A DNA stretch of 46,100 bases from Halieaceae bacterium UBA5085 (GTDB lineage: Bacteria; Pseudomonadota; Gammaproteobacteria; Pseudomonadales; Halieaceae). A program made the position numbers and the translations under genes. The stretch is taken from the NCBI GenBank assembly GCA_002414665.1, contig DIAF01000030.1:1-46100 (forward strand). The letters are read 5' to 3'. The notes under the pieces were generated by a model, which saw only the letters and a program-made list of their open reading frames with translations, did no database searches and had not been told where the DNA came from. Positions 18,420 through 27,193 of this stretch are shown here, one piece after another; position 1 is the stretch's first letter, and the number at the start of each line of letters is the position of its first letter.

Positions 18420-19598
18420 TTAAAGGCCGAGTACGGCCTTGGCGATGATGTTCTTTTGCACCTCGTTGGACCCGCCGTAGATGGTTGAAGCGCGACCATA
18501 CATATAGGTCTGGCGAGCCTGGGAGCCGAACCCATGCCCCAGCTGCTCCGGGGTCAGATCGTTGGGCAGCACGCCCTGATAATAGGCCGCCACTTCCATA
18601 CGCAGCTCCTGTACTGCCTGCTGCATTTCCGTGCCCTTGATTTTCAACATCGAGGATTCCGCGCCGGGCGCGCCGCCGGCCGCCACGGTGGCCAGCACGC
18701 GCAGCTCGGTGAACTCCAGCGCCATCAGCTCAATCTCAATATCGGACAACCGCTTCTGAAACAGCGGATCGCTCAACAGGGATTTGCCGCCGTTCACCTC
18801 ACGCTCGGCAAATGCGCGGGTCTCGGCCAGGCTGCGTTTGCTGTCGGCTACGCCTGCGATCGCGGTACGCTCATGGGCAAGCAGGGCCTTTGCATAAGTC
18901 CAGCCCTTGTCCTGCTCGCCAATCAGGTTGGCAACGGGCACCCGAACTTCGTTGAACTCAACCTCGTTCAGGCTGTGGTGGTTATCAATGGATACTATAG
19001 GGTTAACCTTGATGCCCGGCGACTTCATGTCGATCAGCAGAAAGCTGATGCCATTCTGCTTCTTGCCCTCATTGCTGGTGCGCACCAGGCAGAATATCCA
19101 GTCCGCGTACTGCGCGTAGCTGGTCCAAATCTTGGCACCGGTGACCACGTACTCGTCGCCCTCACGAACCGCACGCGTTTTCAACGAGGCGAGGTCTGAG
19201 CCCGCACCCGGCTCTGAGTAACCCTGGCACCACCAGTCGTCGCTTTGCAGGATGCCGGGGAGGAAGCGAGCCTTCTGTTCCTCGTTGCCGAAGGCGTAGA
19301 TCACCGGGCCAACCATGTTGAGACCGAAGGGAATCACATCGCGGATGCCAGCAGCGCTGCGCTCAGTTTCATAGATGAATTTCTGCGTGGCGTTCCAGCC
19401 AGTACCGCCATACTCCTTGGGCCAACCCGGGGCAATCCAGCCCTTCCTGTACAGGCGTTTCTGCCAGTCAATTACCGCCTCCTTGAACGTTTCGAGATTG
19501 TTCAGTCGCGCTTGCAGCTCGCTATCGTAGGCTTCTGCAAAAAACGCACGCACTTCATCGCGAAACGCGAGATCTTCGGGAGCAAAACTTGTATCCAC
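18420..19598 (-). CDS. Acyl-CoA dehydrogenase (first of an adjacent pair)
   Basis: FAD-dependent acyl-CoA dehydrogenase of 392 residues that would introduce an alpha-beta double bond in an acyl-CoA. It shows YSEPGAGSDLASLKTRA (flavin/substrate loop) and a C-terminal IYGGSNEVQKNIIAKAVLGL. The usual YEG catalytic glutamate is replaced by YGG. LLAHERTAIAG retains a glutamate where isovaleryl-CoA dehydrogenase has its base (LERLVLAGG), so this subunit may be the catalytic one. The start is GTG at 19598 with AGAGGTGG upstream; the open frame extends further, but without family similarity. It heads the four-gene operon. Confidence 0.91.
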   Translation of the reverse strand: MDTSFAPEDLAFRDEVRAFFAEAYDSELQARLNNLETFKEAVIDWQKRLYRKGWIAPGWPKEYGGTGWNATQKFIYETERSAAGIRDVIPFGLNMVGPVIYAFGNEEQKARFLPGILQSDDWWCQGYSEPGAGSDLASLKTRAVREGDEYVVTGAKIWTSYAQYADWIFCLVRTSNEGKKQNGISFLLIDMKSPGIKVNPIVSIDNHHSLNEVEFNEVRVPVANLIGEQDKGWTYAKALLAHERTAIAGVADSKRSLAETRAFAEREVNGGKSLLSDPLFQKRLSDIEIELMALEFTELRVLATVAAGGAPGAESSMLKIKGTEMQQAVQELRMEVAAYYQGVLPNDLTPEQLGHGFGSQARQTYMYGRASTIYGGSNEVQKNIIAKAVLGL

Positions 19599-19647
19599 GT
19601 GGCCACCTCTTGGTTGATCTGGAGAGACCCGCCAGGTCTCGATGAAT

Positions 19648-21405
19648 TTACTCCTGGCGAAACAGCGCCAGAAAACGCAATAAACGGGCCGTGTCCGCCA
19701 GTCCGCCGGACACCTGCAGCGTGCCATCGGCCAACGCGACCGGGAAACTCCGCTGACCGGCGAGTAACCCCAGCCACTCCGTGGCTGCCACCGTCACCAC
19801 CAGACTTTCGTCCTCGGGTACTGCCTGCAGCGGCTCAATCACCGCAATCTGGTGGCGCACATGCACAGCATAGCGAGCGTCCTGATCAGGGAAAACAAAC
19901 ACGACACGCTGATCTACGCCTGCGCTGCGCTCCGGATCCAGGTTTACCGCCATACTGCGCAACACACCCGCTACCGGGAAAGCGCCGGCAAACGCGACTC
20001 GTTCCGCACTGATGGGCGAAGGCCCGGTCGTGATGCGCCCCTCAAGCTCCAACGCATCGGTGAGATACCAGTTGCGGGCATTCGGGTTCGGTGTACTTAC
20101 TGCGAGCATACGCAGTGCGCGCGCCTTCAGCTCAGACGCAACCGGTACAGAATCCGGACTGCCGGCCAGTGCCAGGTCAGCAAGCTCTGCCGCCCACTGC
20201 GGGTCACCCGGCAGCTGCGCCTGCGCTTCGGCCAGCACCGCGGACGCTCCGCCGGCAAGCGCCAACAGGCGCTGAGCGCGCGTGCCTGCCGCCGTGGGAA
20301 AGAGTGCGCTGCTATTGCCTTGATACCAACCCAAGTAACCGTTGTAGATCGCCCTCACCGACCAGGGTACGGTGCCATAAAACGGCTGGAGCCAGGGATG
20401 CGCCGCCAATTCGGCAGGCAGTTCGACGCTCCGTGCGAGCGCGTCCGCATCCAGCCCCTGGTTCATTCCGCGCACGGTCTGGTCGTGCACAAACTGGATC
20501 GCATCGCCATAAGCCCCGAGAATGTCATCGATCTCTGCGGCCCCGGACACGGGACGGGTGTGGCTGGGGACCAGGTGTTCAGCCCCCAGTGAACGCATGA
20601 GACGCACGCTGTCGGCCCACTGCATGACATCCCGGTAGCGCGTACCGCGAATGGTATAGAGATTCGGAAACGCCTTGTAGACGTTGTCGCCGGGCAGCAG
20701 CACACGCTCCTCGGGGAGCCAGACCAGCAACTGGTCGTCGGTCTCGCCAGGGGCGTGCATCAGCACCAGACGACGACCCGCAATGGTGACCTCCAGTCGC
20801 TCGTCAACCGTGTGGGTCGGCGGCCGCAACCCATAAATGTCACCCTCGCCGCTTGTGCTGTGCGCCAGAGCGGGGCCGATGCCGTCGTTGATGATGCGCT
20901 CGCCACCCGCAGCCAGGTAGTTACCGAACATATGGAAGGAGCGGGTCTCAATGACCGGTCGCAACACATTCATGATGCGCTCGATATGGCTCCAGGTGGT
21001 CTTATGGGCATAGACCGGAACATCGCGGCCCCCGGCAAAGGCCTCAGCGCCAAAAATATGATCCGTATGATTGTGGGTGTAGATAATCGCGCTTACCGGC
21101 TTGTCGGTAATCCGGTCGAATTCGGCTTTAACCGTGCGCGCGGCCTGCAGGGATTCCGTGGTATCGACGATAATGACGCCGTCGTCGCCTTCGATAAGAA
21201 TGACGTTGGCCAGCGCGTATCCGATGGCAACATGAATACCCGGCACCACTTCGACGATATCCCGGCGAAACTCTGCGGAGTGCGCCTCGAGCTCGGCACT
21301 GCCAGCCACGGGCAATGGCGTTGGTGCCGGCGGTTCCGAACACGCGAGCAGGCAAAACAGCGCAAGCACGCTAACACCGCTGCGCAGGTGCCGCAGATGC
21401 TGCAT
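19648..21405 (-). CDS. Alkylsulfatase-like metallo-beta-lactamase lipoprotein
   Basis: Predicted exported metallo-hydrolase of about 585 residues, similar in layout to SdsA1/Bds1 linear alkylsulfatases. A metallo-beta-lactamase domain has the metal motif THNHTDH, later ligands near MHAPGETDDQ and LLPGDN, and PSHTRP. An alkylsulfatase dimerisation segment follows (GYLGWYQGNSSALFPT), then a C-terminal SCP2-like domain. The N-terminus has a lipobox (LLAC), suggesting a membrane-anchored, periplasmic enzyme. I use the ATG at 21405; an ATG at 21432 would add nine residues before the signal peptide, and neither has a clear ribosome site. It could cleave alkyl sulfate esters, but other hydrolytic substrates are possible. 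It is a separate unit about 50 bases upstream of the acyl-CoA operon and in the same direction. Confidence 0.87.
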   Translation of the reverse strand: MQHLRHLRSGVSVLALFCLLACSEPPAPTPLPVAGSAELEAHSAEFRRDIVEVVPGIHVAIGYALANVILIEGDDGVIIVDTTESLQAARTVKAEFDRITDKPVSAIIYTHNHTDHIFGAEAFAGGRDVPVYAHKTTWSHIERIMNVLRPVIETRSFHMFGNYLAAGGERIINDGIGPALAHSTSGEGDIYGLRPPTHTVDERLEVTIAGRRLVLMHAPGETDDQLLVWLPEERVLLPGDNVYKAFPNLYTIRGTRYRDVMQWADSVRLMRSLGAEHLVPSHTRPVSGAAEIDDILGAYGDAIQFVHDQTVRGMNQGLDADALARSVELPAELAAHPWLQPFYGTVPWSVRAIYNGYLGWYQGNSSALFPTAAGTRAQRLLALAGGASAVLAEAQAQLPGDPQWAAELADLALAGSPDSVPVASELKARALRMLAVSTPNPNARNWYLTDALELEGRITTGPSPISAERVAFAGAFPVAGVLRSMAVNLDPERSAGVDQRVVFVFPDQDARYAVHVRHQIAVIEPLQAVPEDESLVVTVAATEWLGLLAGQRSFPVALADGTLQVSGGLADTARLLRFLALFRQE

Positions 21406-21505
21406 CGGGGCGGTATTACCGGTACACGCCATAGCGGTTTTGACCTTGGAGTATGTTTTTCATCGCCAGGGCATGTACCTTAACGATTACCGCTCCGCAA
21501 CACAA

Positions 21506-21526
21506 GCACCGGAGCCCGCCCGGTGC
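21506..21526 (-). terminator. Hairpin downstream of cnoX
   Basis: GCACCGG (21506-21512) and CCGGTGC (21520-21526) form a perfect 7-bp stem with a 7-base loop. On the minus strand it lies 12 bases after the cnoX stop and is followed by the T-rich TTGTGTTG. It is a plausible, imperfect terminator for the dapB-cnoX transcript. Confidence 0.5.
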
Positions 21527-21538
21527 CTGGCAGCCGGC

Positions 21539-22393
21539 TCAGTACAGCAGGCTATAGAGCTTGCGTTGATACTCCGCAGCGAGCGGATCGCTCTTGCCCA
21601 GGCTTGCAATCGTATCGATCAGCGCCTTCTTGGTCGCCCCGTCCGCATGGTTGAGGTCCTGGCGCAGGATTGTGATCAGGTGCTCCAGCGCCTCACGGAA
21701 GTAACCGGCATTGGTGTACTGCACCGCCAACTGGTGGCGCACGTCGTGGTTGCCCGGTTCCGCCTCCAGGCGCTCCTCAAGGGCGGCCATCTCGGGTGTT
21801 ACTGCAGCCTCACGCTTGAGCTTCAACTGGGCAACCAGCTGCTCCCACGCAGGGTCCTGATCGGCCATGCGCACCGTGTCGAGCACTGCCTGTGCATCAT
21901 CCAGCCGGTTACACTCGAGCAGGGCATGGGCGTAGGCAAGGGTAATGTCATGGCGCTGCCCGGAATCGTCGAAGGCCTGCCGCAGGGGACCGAGGGCGGA
22001 GCTGAAGTCACCCTGCGCCATCAACTCCTGACCCTGCTTCAGCAGGCCGTCCCAGGGCTTGGGCAGATACTTTTCCAGCAGTTCCCGCACCTGCGCCTCG
22101 GACTGGGCGCCGACGAAACCGTCCACCGGCTGACCGCCCTGCATCACCATCACGGTCGGCAGGCTGCGTACCCCGAATTGCTGGGAAATCATGGGCTGCT
22201 CGTCAGCATTCACTTTGGCCAGCAGGAATGCGCCCGCGTACTCATTGGCCAGTTTTTCCAACACCGGCATCAGGCTCTTGCAGGGCCCGCACCAATCGGC
22301 CCAGAAGTCGACCACCACCGGCCGCCGATGGGATTCCTCGATCAGCAAGGCCGCCGCGTTGGTCTCATCGATGTTGACAATACACTCTGTCAC
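21539..22393 (-). CDS. cnoX: Thioredoxin-TPR co-chaperone (CnoX/YbbN family)
   Basis: Cytoplasmic protein of 284 residues with an N-terminal thioredoxin domain (active site WCGPCK near residue 35) and C-terminal TPR-like helices (YTNAGYFREALEHLITIL). E. coli CnoX protects unfolded proteins from oxidation and hands them to GroEL and DnaK. The E. coli protein has lost the first active-site cysteine; this one keeps both, so it may also have thioredoxin redox activity. The GTG start at 22393 has a GAGGAAAG ribosome site. It follows dnaJ-dapB directly, which suits a role with the DnaK system; in many gammaproteobacteria carAB occupies this place instead. Confidence 0.9.
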   Translation of the reverse strand: MTECIVNIDETNAAALLIEESHRRPVVVDFWADWCGPCKSLMPVLEKLANEYAGAFLLAKVNADEQPMISQQFGVRSLPTVMVMQGGQPVDGFVGAQSEAQVRELLEKYLPKPWDGLLKQGQELMAQGDFSSALGPLRQAFDDSGQRHDITLAYAHALLECNRLDDAQAVLDTVRMADQDPAWEQLVAQLKLKREAAVTPEMAALEERLEAEPGNHDVRHQLAVQYTNAGYFREALEHLITILRQDLNHADGATKKALIDTIASLGKSDPLAAEYQRKLYSLLY

Positions 22394-22429
22394 AAGCTTT
22401 CCTCTAGCGCATAGGGTGAGGGGGCCGAC

Positions 22430-23233
22430 TTATAACCCCAAAACGTCCTGCATGTCGTAAAGCCGCGGCTCACGGCCCACCAGCCATCCCGCCGCGCGCA
22501 CCGCGCCGCGGGCAAATGACATGCGGCTGGAAGCCTTGTGGGTAATCTCCACACGTTCACCGTCGGCGGCGAAAATCACGGTGTGATCCCCCACGATATC
22601 GCCCGCACGCACCGTGGCAAAGCCGATCGTGTCGCGCTTGCGCGCACCAGTCTGGCCTTCCCGACCATACACTGCCACTTCCGCAAGATCGCGACCCAGG
22701 GCATTGGCCACAACACCGCCCATTGACAGCGCCGTACCCGAAGGCGCGTCGATTTTGTGCCGGTGGTGAGCCTCGACGATCTCGATATCAACATCATCGC
22801 CCAGGACACGCGCAGCCATATCCAGCAACTTGAAGCACAGGTTCACGCCGGTGCTGAAGTTGGAGGCCTTGCAAACCGGAATTTTACCCGCCGCCTGCTT
22901 GATCAGCTGATCCTGATCCGCCGTGAAACCTGTGGTACCGATGACCATGGCCTTCCCCGCCCGGGCACAGGTCTCCAGGTTGGCCAGCGTGGCCGCAGGC
23001 ACCGTAAAGTCAATCAGTACATCGATACCCTCAATGACATCGGCAAGTGCCGCAGACACCGGCACACCGAGCTTGCCGAGGCCGGCAAGCTCGCCGGCGT
23101 CCGCACCGATCAGGCTGCTGTCCGGCTGCTCTACCGCGGCGGCCAGCTGCAGTCCCGGCTGCTGGGCGATGGTTTCGATCAGGGTGCGGCCCATACGCCC
23201 ACCTGCACCGGTGATTCCCACTCGTGTCTTCAT
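22430..23233 (-). CDS. dapB: 4-hydroxy-tetrahydrodipicolinate reductase
   Basis: NAD(P)H-dependent enzyme of the diaminopimelate/lysine pathway that reduces 4-hydroxy-tetrahydrodipicolinate to tetrahydrodipicolinate. It is 267 residues long (E. coli 273). The nucleotide-binding motif GAGGRMGR is at the N-terminus. The signature EAHHRHKIDAPSGTA carries the catalytic histidine and lysine. Its ATG overlaps the dnaJ stop (ATGA), giving translational coupling to the chaperone gene, an arrangement common in gammaproteobacteria. Confidence 0.97.
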   Translation of the reverse strand: MKTRVGITGAGGRMGRTLIETIAQQPGLQLAAAVEQPDSSLIGADAGELAGLGKLGVPVSAALADVIEGIDVLIDFTVPAATLANLETCARAGKAMVIGTTGFTADQDQLIKQAAGKIPVCKASNFSTGVNLCFKLLDMAARVLGDDVDIEIVEAHHRHKIDAPSGTALSMGGVVANALGRDLAEVAVYGREGQTGARKRDTIGFATVRAGDIVGDHTVIFAADGERVEITHKASSRMSFARGAVRAAGWLVGREPRLYDMQDVLGL

Positions 23234-24363
23234 GGCTTCATATCGTCGAAAAAGGCCTTTACACCCTCGAACCAGCTGGTCTGGCGCGGCGACTGTGCGT
23301 CACCGCCCTGGCCGAGGCTATCCTGAAACTCCCGCAGCAGTTCCTTCTGTTTTTTGTTCAGGTTGACAGGGGTTTCCACCACGGCCCGGCACAAGAGGTC
23401 GCCTACCGCACCACCACGCACCGGCTTCACACCCTTGCCGCGCAGTCGGAACAGCTTTCCGGTCTGGGTTTCGGCGGGAATTTTCAGTTTTACCCGACCG
23501 TCCAGCGTGGGCACCTCCAACTCCCCACCCAGCGCAGCATCCACAAAGGTAATGGGCACTTCGCAATAAAGATTCTTGCCGTCGCGCTCGAAGATAGGAT
23601 GTTGTCGCACTGACATCTGTACAAAAAGGTCGCCGGGGGGCCCACCGTCGGGACCGGCCTCGCCCTCCCCGGACAGGCGAATACGGTCGCCGGTATCCAC
23701 ACCCGGGGGCACTTTCACGGACAGCGTCTTGCGCTTCTCTACGCGGCCCTGGCCGTGGCACTTGCCACAGGGATCGGAGATCATCTTGCCGCGGCCGCGG
23801 CAGGTCGGACACGTCTGCTGCACCTGAAAGAAGCCCTGCTGCATGCGTACCTGGCCGATACCGCCACAGGTGGTGCAACTCACCGGTGCGCTGCCTTTTC
23901 GTGCACCGGAGCCGTCGCACTCGTCACAGGTGGCCAGTGTGGGCACCTTGATTTCCACGGTGGTGCCCTTTACGGCGTCTTCCAGCGAAATATCCAGCGT
24001 GTAGCGCAGGTCCGAGCCACGTTGCGGCCCTCCGCGTCCACGGCCCCCGCCGCCGCCAAAAATATCGCCGAACACATCCCCGAAGATATCGCTGAAGCTG
24101 CCGCCGCCCGCGCCAAAGCCGCCACCACCCATGCTGGGGTCGACACCCGAGTGGCCGAAGCGATCGTAGGCGGCGCGCTTTTCAGCGTTCATCAGAACGT
24201 CGTAGGCCTCGGTCGCTTCCTTGAATTTCTCATCAGCATCCGGGTCGTCAGGGTTACGATCCGGGTGATACTTCATGGCGACCCGTCGATAGGCCTTTTT
24301 AATGTCCTTCTCATCGGCCGTTTTCTCGACCCCGAGCACTTCGTAATAATCGCGTTTTGACAT
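23230..24363 (-). CDS. dnaJ: Chaperone protein DnaJ
   Basis: Hsp40 co-chaperone of 377 residues that delivers clients to DnaK and stimulates its ATPase. Order: J domain with His33-Pro34-Asp35, a Gly/Phe-rich linker (about 75-110), a zinc-finger domain with four CxxCxGxG-type repeats (CDECDGSG, CTTCGGIG, CPTCRGRG, CGKCHGQG), and C-terminal client-binding domains. The start is MSKRDYYEVLG at 24363; an in-frame ATG eight codons upstream is not conserved in the family. It is separated from dnaK by about 116 bases containing two hairpins. Confidence 0.98.
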   Translation of the reverse strand: MSKRDYYEVLGVEKTADEKDIKKAYRRVAMKYHPDRNPDDPDADEKFKEATEAYDVLMNAEKRAAYDRFGHSGVDPSMGGGGFGAGGGSFSDIFGDVFGDIFGGGGGRGRGGPQRGSDLRYTLDISLEDAVKGTTVEIKVPTLATCDECDGSGARKGSAPVSCTTCGGIGQVRMQQGFFQVQQTCPTCRGRGKMISDPCGKCHGQGRVEKRKTLSVKVPPGVDTGDRIRLSGEGEAGPDGGPPGDLFVQMSVRQHPIFERDGKNLYCEVPITFVDAALGGELEVPTLDGRVKLKIPAETQTGKLFRLRGKGVKPVRGGAVGDLLCRAVVETPVNLNKKQKELLREFQDSLGQGGDAQSPRQTSWFEGVKAFFDDMKP

Positions 24364-24401
24364 AGTCAGCCTGGCGTTAAACCGCATTCTCGCAAATGAC
24401 G

Positions 24402-24424
24402 ACGCGGGCTCTCAGGTCCCGCGT
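24402..24424 (-). other. Hairpin in the dnaJ leader
   Basis: ACGCGGG (24402-24408) pairs with CCCGCGT (24418-24424) around a 9-base loop, about 40 bases upstream of the dnaJ start. It probably forms in the dnaK-dnaJ mRNA and could be a processing or stability element. No function is shown by the sequence. Confidence 0.4.
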
Positions 24425-24440
24425 GGTCAAGTTTATCGAC

Positions 24441-24458
24441 GGGGCGCGTCTGCGCCCC
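24441..24458 (-). terminator. Hairpin after dnaK, weak or partial terminator
   Basis: GGGGCGC (24441-24447) and GCGCCCC (24452-24458) form a GC-rich 7-bp stem with a 4-base loop, 22 bases downstream of the dnaK stop. No U tract follows on the minus strand, so full termination is unlikely. It may lower the amount of dnaJ message relative to dnaK, or mark a processing point. Confidence 0.4.
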
Positions 24459-24479
24459 GGTGACAGGAAGCGCTAACCC

Positions 24480-26402
24480 CTACTTCTTGTCGTCCTTCAC
24501 TTCTTCGAACTCCGCGTCAACCGCATCATCGCCCGCCGAGGACTGCTCCGCACCCCCCGTTTCAGCACCCTGCGCGGCCTCTGCCTGTGCCTGGTACATC
24601 TTCTGGGCCACAGGGCCAGTAGCCTCCGTCAGCTTGGCTGCTGCCGCCTCAATGGCGTCTTTCTCATTCGCCTTGAGGGCCTCCTCTGCCTCGCTGATAG
24701 CGGCCTCGATCGCCGCCTTCTCATCGGCGGTGGCGTTATCGCCCGCCTCTTCCAGCGTCTTGCGCGCCGCGTGCACCAGGCCGTCACAGCTGTTGCGCGC
24801 GGCGATCAGCTCCTCAAACCGGGCATCGGCGTCAGCATTGGCCTCGGCATCCGCCACCATCCTTTCGATATCCTCCTCGCTGAGGCCGCCAGAAGCCGTA
24901 ATGCGAATCGACTGCTCCTTGCCTGTAGCTTTGTCCTTCGCAGACACATTCAGGATGCCGTTGGCATCAAGGTCGAAGGTCACTTCGATCTGCGGCATGC
25001 CGCGGGGCGCCGGAGGAATATCCGCCAGGTCAAAGCGGCCCAGGGACTTGTTCTGCGAAGCCTGCTTGCGCTCGCCCTGGACCACATGGATGGTCACAGC
25101 CGTCTGGTTGTCATCCGCGGTTGAGAATACCTGCGATTTCTTGGTCGGAATCGTGGTGTTCTTCTCAATCAGGGGCGTCGCAACGCCGCCCATGGTTTCG
25201 ATGCCCAGCGTCAGGGGTGTGACGTCCAGCAACAGAACGTCCTTGACGTCGCCGGAGAGCACTGCACCCTGAATCGCCGCACCCATGGCAACCGCTTCGT
25301 CAGGGTTGACGTCCTTGCGCGGCTCCTTGCCGAAGAAATCCGCCACGGCCTTCTGTACCATCGGCATGCGGGTCTGGCCGCCCACCAGGATCACATCGTT
25401 GATTTCACTGGGGCTCAGGCCTGCATCCTGCAGCGCCACCTTGACCGGCTCCATGGAGCGTTTGACCAGTTCCTCTACCAGCGATTCCAGCTTGGAACGT
25501 GACAGCTTCACAACCAGGTGCTTGGGGCCCGTTGCATCAGCGGTGATATAGGGCAGGTTCACCTCGGTCTGCTGGCTGGAAGACAGTTCGATCTTCGCCT
25601 TCTCTGCTGCTTCCTTGAGGCGCTGCAGCGCGAGGGGATCGTTGTGCAGGTCGATGCCGCTTTCCTTCTTGAACTCCGCTGCCAGGTATTCGATCAGCCG
25701 CAGGTCAAAGTCCTCACCGCCCAGGAACGTGTCCCCGTTGGTCGACAGCACCTCAAACTGGTGCTCGCCATCCACCTCGGCAATCTCGATGATGGAGATA
25801 TCGAATGTACCCCCACCCAGGTCGTACACCGCGATCGTGCGGTCGCCCTTCGCTTTGTCCATACCATAGGCCAGCGCAGCTGCCGTCGGCTCGTTGATGA
25901 TGCGCTTCACCTCAAGGCCGGCAATACGACCGGCGTCCTTGGTGGCCTGACGCTGGGAGTCGTTAAAGTAGGCGGGCACCGTAATAACCGCTTCGGTCAC
26001 CGTCTCGCCCAGATACTCTTCCGCGGTGCGCTTCATTTTGCGCAGCACCTCAGCGGATACCTGGGGCGGCGCCATTTTCTCGTCCTTGGCCTGCACCCAG
26101 GCATCGCCGTTATCGGCCTCGACGATTTTGTAAGGCACCATCTTGATGTCCTTCTGCACAACGTCGTCCTTGAACTTGCGTCCAATCAGGCGCTTCACCG
26201 CGTACAGCGTGTTGTTCGGGTTGGTGACGGACTGGCGCTTTGCGCTCTGCCCCACCAGAATTTCACCATCCTGGGTATAAGCCACAATCGACGGCGTGGT
26301 GCGATCGCCCTCGGAGTTCTCGATAACGCGCGCCTTGCCCCCTTCGAGCACCGCGACGCAGGAGTTGGTGGTACCCAGGTCGATACCGATAATCTTGCCC
26401 AT
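24480..26402 (-). CDS. dnaK: Chaperone protein DnaK (Hsp70)
   Basis: ATP-driven Hsp70 chaperone of 640 residues (E. coli 638). The nucleotide-binding domain opens with IGIDLGTTNSCVAV and includes the phosphate loop YDLGGGTFDISI. The linker DVLLLDVTPLTLGIETMGG leads into the substrate-binding domain and helical lid. The chain ends in EFEEVKDDKK, close to the classic EEVKDKK tail. A sigma32-type promoter lies about 57 bases upstream. It is the centre of the grpE-dnaK-dnaJ chaperone group. Confidence 0.99.
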   Translation of the reverse strand: MGKIIGIDLGTTNSCVAVLEGGKARVIENSEGDRTTPSIVAYTQDGEILVGQSAKRQSVTNPNNTLYAVKRLIGRKFKDDVVQKDIKMVPYKIVEADNGDAWVQAKDEKMAPPQVSAEVLRKMKRTAEEYLGETVTEAVITVPAYFNDSQRQATKDAGRIAGLEVKRIINEPTAAALAYGMDKAKGDRTIAVYDLGGGTFDISIIEIAEVDGEHQFEVLSTNGDTFLGGEDFDLRLIEYLAAEFKKESGIDLHNDPLALQRLKEAAEKAKIELSSSQQTEVNLPYITADATGPKHLVVKLSRSKLESLVEELVKRSMEPVKVALQDAGLSPSEINDVILVGGQTRMPMVQKAVADFFGKEPRKDVNPDEAVAMGAAIQGAVLSGDVKDVLLLDVTPLTLGIETMGGVATPLIEKNTTIPTKKSQVFSTADDNQTAVTIHVVQGERKQASQNKSLGRFDLADIPPAPRGMPQIEVTFDLDANGILNVSAKDKATGKEQSIRITASGGLSEEDIERMVADAEANADADARFEELIAARNSCDGLVHAARKTLEEAGDNATADEKAAIEAAISEAEEALKANEKDAIEAAAAKLTEATGPVAQKMYQAQAEAAQGAETGGAEQSSAGDDAVDAEFEEVKDDKK

Positions 26403-26458
26403 GTGTTCATCTCCTCATTTGCGCCGGCTCAGCCGGCTGCAGTATTCACTTGTTGTCT

Positions 26459-26486
26459 ATATTGGCGCTGGGGCGGCAATTTCAAG
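26459..26486 (-). promoter_or_regulatory. Sigma32-type heat-shock promoter of dnaK
   Basis: On the minus strand the -35 element CTTGAAA (26480-26486) is separated by 13 bases from GCCAATAT (26459-26466), which resembles the CCCCATNT -10 of RpoH promoters. It lies in the 99-base grpE-dnaK gap and points at dnaK. The spacing is the same as in the promoter before grpE. Comparison is with the known E. coli consensus. Confidence 0.65.
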
Positions 26487-26501
26487 GGGCCAAAACGGTT
26501 T

Positions 26502-27116
26502 TTACTCACCGGTTGGCGCTTTGCTGACCATGACCATCGCCGGGCGCACCAGGCGCGCATTCAACGTGTAGCCCTTCTGCATGACAGCGATGACCGTATT
26601 CGGCTCCACGTCCGCGTTTTCAACCAGGCTCATGGCCTGGTGCAGCTGCGGGTCAAACGGCTGCCCTTCGGGGTCGATCGGCTCGATGTGAAACTTGCGC
26701 AGGGCATCAACGAAGCTCTTCAGGGTCAGCTCCAGACCATCGATAATGGGCTTCACCGACTCGTCGTGGCCCGCCGTTACAGCCAGTGCCCGCTCCATGT
26801 TGTCGACCACGGGCAGGAGCTCCTTGCAAAACGATTCCAGAGCGAACTTGCGCGCCTTTTCCACGTCCTGTTCAGCGCGGCGCTTGATGTTCTGGGCATC
26901 CGCCTGGGCCCGCAGGGCGGCATCCCGGGCGGCATTGAGGTCATTCTCCAGGGCAGCCATCAGTGCCTCCGGAGTCGGCTCCTCACTGCCGCCGTCGGCT
27001 CCCTCAGGCTGCGTGGATGCAGCTGTGTCCGCGTAGGCTGCCGCTTCTGCAGCCTGCCTCTGGTTACCGCCCTCACCGGGCTCGGATTCGGGTATGTTTT
27101 GCTCGTTCTCAGCCAC
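26502..27116 (-). CDS. grpE: Nucleotide exchange factor GrpE
   Basis: Co-chaperone of 204 residues that releases ADP from DnaK. It has an acidic, disordered N-terminus, a long helical segment (about 50-110), and a conserved C-terminal beta part containing IEPIDPEGQPFDPQLHQAM and VMQKGYTLNARLVRPAMVMV. The start is GTG at 27116, with GGAG about eight bases upstream. It lies between hrcA and dnaK and has its own apparent heat-shock promoter. Confidence 0.97.
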   Translation of the reverse strand: MAENEQNIPESEPGEGGNQRQAAEAAAYADTAASTQPEGADGGSEEPTPEALMAALENDLNAARDAALRAQADAQNIKRRAEQDVEKARKFALESFCKELLPVVDNMERALAVTAGHDESVKPIIDGLELTLKSFVDALRKFHIEPIDPEGQPFDPQLHQAMSLVENADVEPNTVIAVMQKGYTLNARLVRPAMVMVSKAPTGE

Positions 27117-27193
27117 GTCTGGACTCCATCACTGGCACTTGTGAATGACACAGGCACGGCGCTGCTACACCGTCCCGCTGTGGTTTGGGAAGA

